A stretch of 64,000 bases of DNA from Brevibacillus fortis (GTDB taxonomy: Bacteria > Bacillota > Bacilli > Brevibacillales > Brevibacillaceae). Where the stretch lies: positions 62,001-126,000 of the forward strand of contig NZ_PXZM01000023.1 of the NCBI RefSeq assembly GCF_003013395.1. Reading direction: 5' to 3'. The notes under the pieces are model-generated. The model worked only from the letters and a program-made list of their open reading frames with translations. It had not been told where the DNA came from and did no database searches. The translations under genes and the position numbers were made by a program. This document shows, piece by piece, positions 59,391-64,000 of this stretch; the stretch's first letter is position 1, and every line of letters begins with the position of its first letter.

Positions 59391-59501
59391 CTCCACTATG
59401 TTGACCCAAACGCAGCAGTCCCCCTTGTTTTGTCCCAATCCCTATGTTTACACTAGTAGAAACTCATTATAAATTCCTGTCGAAAGAGAAGGTGATTCTC
59501 T

Positions 59502-61277
59502 TTGTTACATAAAGCGCAAGAGATTCTACGAAAGTACTTTGGCTACGAATCATTTCGGGAAGGCCAGAAAAAGATCATCACGAGCCTGTTAGCCGGACAT
59601 GACACTGTGGGCATCATGCCAACAGGTGGCGGAAAATCGATCTGCTACCAAGTCCCAGCGATGCTCCAGGACGGAGTAACCATCGTGATCTCCCCACTCA
59701 TCTCACTGATGAAGGATCAGGTCGACGTGCTGGTCAGCATGGGCATTCCCGCCACCCAAATTAACAGCTCACTGGATTATAGCGAGGTTCGCGATCGACT
59801 GCGAATGGCGGCCCGAGGAGAGTACAAGCTGCTGTATATCGCCCCGGAGAGATTGGAATCCGAAACGTTCCAAAACCTGATTCAGGATGTACCGATCTCG
59901 TTTGTGGCGGTGGACGAAGCGCATTGCGTCTCGCAGTGGGGGCACGATTTCCGTCCGAGCTATTTGGCGATTGCCCGTTTTCTTCAATCCTTGCCACAGC
60001 GCCCGATCGTCGCAGCCCTTACGGCGACAGCGACTCCAGAAGTAACAGAGGACATCAAGCGACAGCTGGAATTAAAGGACGAGCGCCTTTTTATCACAGG
60101 TTTTGGCAGAGACAATCTCATCTTGTCCGTACGTAAGGGGGAGAACCGTCGAGAATTCATCCAGGCGTACTTGCGTGCGAATAAGCAGCAGGCGGGTATT
60201 ATTTATGCGGCAACGAGAAAAGACGTGGACGCTTTGCATGCAGATTTGGACAAGCGTGGCTTTGCTGTGACCAAATACCATGCAGGCCTGACGGAGGAGG
60301 AGCGTGCGGCCAACCAGGAAGCATTCCTGTTTGATGATGTCCGTACGATGATCGCGACCAACGCATTTGGCATGGGCATCGACAAGTCCAATGTGCGATA
60401 CGTCATCCATTACAACATGCCGAAAAACCTGGAGGCGTATTACCAGGAAGCAGGCCGTGCGGGACGCGACGGGGAGCCAAGTGAGTGTATTCTATTGTTT
60501 CAGCCACAGGATATCCAGACGCAAACGTTTTTCATCGAGCAGAATCAACTGCAAGACGAGCGCAAGGAGCATGAGTACAAAAAGCTGTACGCGATGATCG
60601 ACTATTGCCGGACGCCGCGCTGCTTGCAGCAAAACATCGTCCAATATTTCGGCGAAACAGATGCTGACGTATGTGGACGCTGCGGGAACTGTACGGATGA
60701 GACCGAGCTGTCCGATATTACGCTCGAAGCGCAGAAGATTTTCTCCTGCGTCAAACGTATGAGAGAGCGCTTCGGTGCAGCACTCGTCGCGCAGGTGCTC
60801 AAAGGCTCCAAGAATAAAAAGGTCACCCAGTTTTCCTTCGATCAGTTGCCTACGTACGGTCTGATGAAGGAATACAAGGAAAAAGAGATCGCAGACTTGA
60901 TCCAGCTCCTCATTGCCGAAGGGTATTTGCAAGTAACGGAGAGCCAATATCCAATCGTCAAGCTAGGGGAGCGGGCATTGCCTGTTTTGCGGGGCGAAGA
61001 GCGCGTCGTGCAAAAAATCTCGATTCGCCCTGTGCAACTGACAGAGGATGACGAGTTGTTTGAGCACCTGCGCGCGTTGCGAAAGGAAATCTCGACGCGA
61101 CAAAAGGTGCCGCCATACGTCATTTTCCCAGACAGTACCTTGAAGGAAATGAGCAGTATTTGCCCGACTGATAGAGAGGCTATGCTCAAAATCAAAGGAG
61201 TCGGCGAGGCGAAATTTGAGAAGTACGGGGAACTCTTTCTGGAGTGTTTGCAGAACTATGTAGCGATCAAGTCGTGA
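59502..61277 (+). CDS. recQ: ATP-dependent DNA helicase RecQ
   Basis: The 591-residue helicase has Walker A PTGGGKS at 40-46, DEAH at 138-141, [10 protein letters not shown] in motif VI, four zinc-binding cysteines of the RQC region (CRTPRC and CGRCGNC, about 366-395), a winged helix and a C-terminal HRDC domain (about 515-591). This is the complete E. coli-type RecQ layout. It unwinds DNA 3'-5' in recombination and replication restart. The TTG start has GAAGGTGA upstream. It is a single gene between element C and its own terminator. Confidence 0.95.
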   Translation: MLHKAQEILRKYFGYESFREGQKKIITSLLAGHDTVGIMPTGGGKSICYQVPAMLQDGVTIVISPLISLMKDQVDVLVSMGIPATQINSSLDYSEVRDRLRMAARGEYKLLYIAPERLESETFQNLIQDVPISFVAVDEAHCVSQWGHDFRPSYLAIARFLQSLPQRPIVAALTATATPEVTEDIKRQLELKDERLFITGFGRDNLILSVRKGENRREFIQAYLRANKQQAGIIYAATRKDVDALHADLDKRGFAVTKYHAGLTEEERAANQEAFLFDDVRTMIATNAFGMGIDKSNVRYVIHYNMPKNLEAYYQEAGRAGRDGEPSECILLFQPQDIQTQTFFIEQNQLQDERKEHEYKKLYAMIDYCRTPRCLQQNIVQYFGETDADVCGRCGNCTDETELSDITLEAQKIFSCVKRMRERFGAALVAQVLKGSKNKKVTQFSFDQLPTYGLMKEYKEKEIADLIQLLIAEGYLQVTESQYPIVKLGERALPVLRGEERVVQKISIRPVQLTEDDELFEHLRALRKEISTRQKVPPYVIFPDSTLKEMSSICPTDREAMLKIKGVGEAKFEKYGELFLECLQNYVAIKS

Positions 61278-61298
61278 CATTTACGTCACGGCTTTTTT
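61270..61298 (+). terminator. terminator of recQ
   Basis: AGTCGTGAC-ATTTAC-GTCACGGCT and seven T. The stop codon is in the stem. Confidence 0.88.
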
Positions 61299-61430
61299 TG
61301 CTATTTTTCCTTTCATATGCCTGCTATAGTTAGATAGCAACCCAGAATTTTCTTACATAATAGAATAGGAGGACAATAAGAGCAACACCATCGAGGTCAC
61401 TGACAGATTAAGAGAGACAGAGGGGAAAAC

Positions 61431-63419
61431 ATGAAAAAACTAGCGAAGGGCTTATTGAGTGTTGCACTCACCTCCATGCTGCTAGGCAGTGGAATGATGG
61501 GGATCGCCGCACCGGTAAAGGCCGCAGAAACACCTACCAAAATCACGTTGCTTGGTACATCTGACATTCACGGACGATTCATGCCGTGGGATTATGCTTT
61601 GGATGGCCCGAATCAAAATGGAAGCATGACGCAGCTATTCACGATGATTAAAGAGATTCGCAAAGAAAATCCAAACACGGTGTTGCTGGACGCAGGCGAT
61701 TCGATCCAAGACAACTCGGCAGAGCTGTTCAACGACCAACCGCAGTCTCCCGTCATGGTCGCGATGAATGAAATGAACTATGACGCATGGGCTTTTGGCA
61801 ATCATGAATTTAATTTTGGACTCGATGTTTTGAACAAGGTCAGCAGCCAGTACAAAGGCGCTGTTCTGGCGGGGAACATTTACAAGGAAAATGGCGAGCG
61901 TTTCTTGCCTGCATACACGATCATTGAGCGTGCCGGTGTGAAAATCGGCGTCATTGGGATGAACACACCGATGATTACCGATTTCGAAAAAGGAACCGAT
62001 CATCTGGACGGTCTCGTGATCAAAAACCCGGTAGAAGAAACCAAGAAAGCCGTAAAAGAGCTGGAAGGCAAAGTAGACGTCATGATCGGTCTCATGCACA
62101 TGGGCATCGAGAATGAAAACGGCATTCCGGGTACGGGCGTAGCAGATATCGCGAACGCTGTTCCAGAACTGACTGCGATTTTTGCCGGGCACATGCACAA
62201 GCTTGTGAAAAAGGAAGAGATCAACGGCGTCCTGATCACAGAGCCGGACAAATACGGTACGCATCTCTCGCGCATTGACCTGACTTTCGAAAAGAAAGAC
62301 GGCAAGCTCGTGCTAACTGACAAGGAAGCGACTGCGCTCCCTGTAAAAGGCGCAGATGGCACACCAGCGGTATCCGATGCAGAGCTGGAGACCAAGCTCA
62401 AGCCTTTCCATGAATTCGCGCGCGCAGATGCCAACATTGTCGTAGCAGAGCTCAAAGGCATGAACCTGGTACCGAAAAACGAGATCGAGGGCATCCCGAC
62501 GGTACAAATTCAAGAGACGCCACTCTCTGACTTTTTCCATGAAGTGATGCTCTACTACAGCAAAGCAGACGTGGTTGCTCACCAGATCGACAACGACAAA
62601 GCCAAGCTGGATGTCGGTCCGATCAAGAAAAAGGATATCGCCTACAACTACCAATATGCAGGTGGCGAGATCACCGTTTACAAAGTGACCGGAAAAGACT
62701 TGAAGGACTATATGGAATGGGCAGTAGGCTATTTCAATTCCACTCGCCCTGGTGACGTGACAGTGAGCTTTGATCCAAAACGCCGCGCTTCCAAATACAG
62801 CACCAACGATTTCTTCGGCGGCGTGAAGTACGAAATCGATCTGACCAAGCCATACGGCAGCCGCATCACGAACCTGCGCAAGCTCGATGAGACACCGATC
62901 AAGGCTGAAGATACCTTGAAGCTCGGAATGAACTCATACCGAATGGAAGCTTTGCAGGCAAAAGGTGGCGCGTTGGAAGGACGCAAATTCGAACAACTAT
63001 GGTCTTCCAAAGACAATACAGTGTTTGGTGAAACAGGTGGAACGATCCGCAATCGCGCTATCGCATACCTGAAAGAAGTGAAAAAAGGCGTTTACGAGCC
63101 AAAAGTACAAAACAACTGGAAGATTACAGGTGTGGATACCGCTGCATCTGAACGCAAGGATGTAGTAGAGCTGATCAATGCAGGCATCTTGAGCGTTCCG
63201 AAAACGGCAGATGGCAAATACACCAATATCGCTTCCATCAACATCAAGGACGCGGTAACCAAAGAAGAAATCGCAGAACTGTCTGCAAAAGTAAAAGTCG
63301 ATGCAGCGAAGATCGCGACTGTGAAAACAAAAGGCGAATTTTATCATCAACTGAACGAAGCGAGAAAGGCTGCGGAAAAATCGGTCGCACCGACAACCAA
63401 TACGCAGCAAAAGAAATAG
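61431..63419 (+). CDS. secreted 5'-nucleotidase / metallophosphoesterase (UshA/YfkN-like)
   Basis: The 662-residue protein has a signal peptide (KK start, hydrophobic 8-27, cut near VKA-AE at 31). The metallophosphatase domain has TSDIHGR with D45/H47, LLDAGD at 85-90, GNHEFNFG at 123-130 and GHMH near 260. A 5'-nucleotidase C-terminal domain follows (about 360-560), then an SLH-like or linker tail ending in a Thr/Gln-rich stretch. It would release phosphate from nucleotides outside the cell. Such enzymes can also yield nicotinamide riboside from external NMN, the substrate of PnuC, though nothing links the two loci here. GAGGGG precedes the ATG. Confidence 0.9.
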   Translation: MKKLAKGLLSVALTSMLLGSGMMGIAAPVKAAETPTKITLLGTSDIHGRFMPWDYALDGPNQNGSMTQLFTMIKEIRKENPNTVLLDAGDSIQDNSAELFNDQPQSPVMVAMNEMNYDAWAFGNHEFNFGLDVLNKVSSQYKGAVLAGNIYKENGERFLPAYTIIERAGVKIGVIGMNTPMITDFEKGTDHLDGLVIKNPVEETKKAVKELEGKVDVMIGLMHMGIENENGIPGTGVADIANAVPELTAIFAGHMHKLVKKEEINGVLITEPDKYGTHLSRIDLTFEKKDGKLVLTDKEATALPVKGADGTPAVSDAELETKLKPFHEFARADANIVVAELKGMNLVPKNEIEGIPTVQIQETPLSDFFHEVMLYYSKADVVAHQIDNDKAKLDVGPIKKKDIAYNYQYAGGEITVYKVTGKDLKDYMEWAVGYFNSTRPGDVTVSFDPKRRASKYSTNDFFGGVKYEIDLTKPYGSRITNLRKLDETPIKAEDTLKLGMNSYRMEALQAKGGALEGRKFEQLWSSKDNTVFGETGGTIRNRAIAYLKEVKKGVYEPKVQNNWKITGVDTAASERKDVVELINAGILSVPKTADGKYTNIASINIKDAVTKEEIAELSAKVKVDAAKIATVKTKGEFYHQLNEARKAAEKSVAPTTNTQQKK

Positions 63420-63437
63420 CATAGTTGAATGAAAGAA

Positions 63438-63467
63438 AGCCGTGACGCAAGTAGTCACGGCTTTTTC
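63438..63467. terminator. terminator between nucleotidase and MFS genes
   Basis: AGCCGTGAC-GCAAGTA-GTCACGGCT and five T on the plus strand. The recQ terminator uses almost the same stem sequence. Confidence 0.85.
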
Positions 63468-63482
63468 AATGACGGAAAACTG

Positions 63483-64000
63483 TTAACGAACGATACGTCT
63501 GCGGTACTTCACCAGATACAACAGGAAGCCGAGCAGCAGCAGCCCTTGACCAACAATCGCACCGGAGATGGAGATGCCGATATAGGTAATCAAGTAGTAA
63601 ATGCCGGAGCCTACTGCCATCAGCAGATTCTCGATGAAGTTCTGAATCGCAATCGTTTTCCCGGAACCAACCATCCTCTTGCCTTCATCCTGCAAGACAG
63701 TATTCATCGGGATAATGAACACGCCACCCATGAATCCAACGAGGAGCAACAAACAGATGGCAACAAAGATGTTATCCGTCCAAGGAAATAGCACGATGAT
63801 GAGAAACATTCCGAATCCGTATGTCAGCGATCGAGTGAAATGAGACAAAGGAATGAGCTTGGGAGCGAGAAAAGCTCCGGCGATAATCCCGATGGATGTC
63901 GTTGCGAGAATCAGCGATACAGAGAAGCTCTCTGGGTTAATCCCGAGCGCGAGTGGAATCCATGCCAGAACTGCCACGCGCAGGACAGCAGAGGACATCC
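63483..64000 (-). CDS. LplT-like MFS transporter, partial (N-terminus outside window)
   Basis: The visible C-terminal part (about 172 residues) has five or six membrane helices. The stretch GSGKTIAIQNFIENLLM followed by a helix and a basic tail YLVKYRRRIVR corresponds to the end of LplT, the lysophospholipid flippase of the major facilitator superfamily. FIIPMNTVLQDEG is another shared element. The frame is open to the window end, so the ATG at 63998 is internal. Whether it moves lysophospholipids in this organism cannot be judged from half a protein. It is convergent with the nucleotidase gene. Confidence 0.75.
   Translation of the reverse strand, partial: MSSAVLRVAVLAWIPLALGINPESFSVSLILATTSIGIIAGAFLAPKLIPLSHFTRSLTYGFGMFLIIVLFPWTDNIFVAICLLLLVGFMGGVFIIPMNTVLQDEGKRMVGSGKTIAIQNFIENLLMAVGSGIYYLITYIGISISGAIVGQGLLLLGFLLYLVKYRRRIVR

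Noticed and set aside
1-64000. CRISPR arrays, prophage, restriction or toxin-antitoxin systems
   Set aside because: No spaced identical repeats of CRISPR type, phage structural genes, methylase/nuclease pairs or small antitoxin-toxin pairs were seen on reading.

Overview
The window looks like chromosomal DNA of a spore-forming Bacillales bacterium, most like Brevibacillus (inference). The reasons are strong AGGAGG-type ribosome sites with many TTG/GTG starts, a T-box leader, a spore-type membrane protein, and dense families of MFS, LysR and TetR genes. No rRNA, tRNA, CRISPR array, intact insertion sequence or prophage was seen. The layout is that of an ordinary chromosome: short operons separated by clear hairpin terminators. 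Three gene wrecks lie in intergenic gaps: an IS1182-like transposase head, a GNAT acetyltransferase and an RND efflux C-terminus.

Left part (1-16 kb): a partial YtvI/AI-2E membrane protein, a glutamate-type symporter, a TetR/MFS pair with matching operators, and a two-component system with an exported protein gene between regulator and kinase. Then comes a compact NAD-salvage operon (NrtR-like Nudix regulator, PARG-like ADP-ribosyl hydrolase, PnuC, NadR) followed by a DUF1802 gene and a quinone oxidoreductase. Next is an Rrf2 regulator whose own promoter and the next promoter share one operator pattern, ahead of an IDEAL-like protein, a thioredoxin-like protein and an efflux pump.

Middle (16-40 kb): a T-box-controlled type-2-like isoleucyl-tRNA synthetase, a Gfo/Idh oxidoreductase, a TetR/DUF2306 pair, and a LysR gene divergent from two peptidase genes. 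A sensor-poor histidine kinase / AraC-type response regulator / sodium symporter operon follows. Then there is a dipeptide-type ABC transporter without its binding protein, divergent from three tandem CodA-like amidohydrolase paralogues.

Right part (40-64 kb): a MacB-like export system with two ATPases, two LysR/MFS modules, a GC-rich DUF92 gene, a fourth amidohydrolase paralogue divergent from a different amidohydrolase that lacks the usual HxH motif, an SDR, IlvE, a FadR-like regulator with a fatty-acid hydroxylase, RecQ, a secreted 5'-nucleotidase and a partial LplT-like transporter.

Two features stand out as possibly undescribed. (1) Direct repeats resembling GTAAAGATTGTGCAAAT, phased at about 21 bp, precede the amidohydrolase operons at both separate loci. 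They suggest one regulon under a regulator that binds like AraC. (2) Three intergenic elements (about 80-210 nt) have long perfect stems of unrelated sequence but related architecture and conserved unpaired stretches. They are candidates for a structured RNA family.
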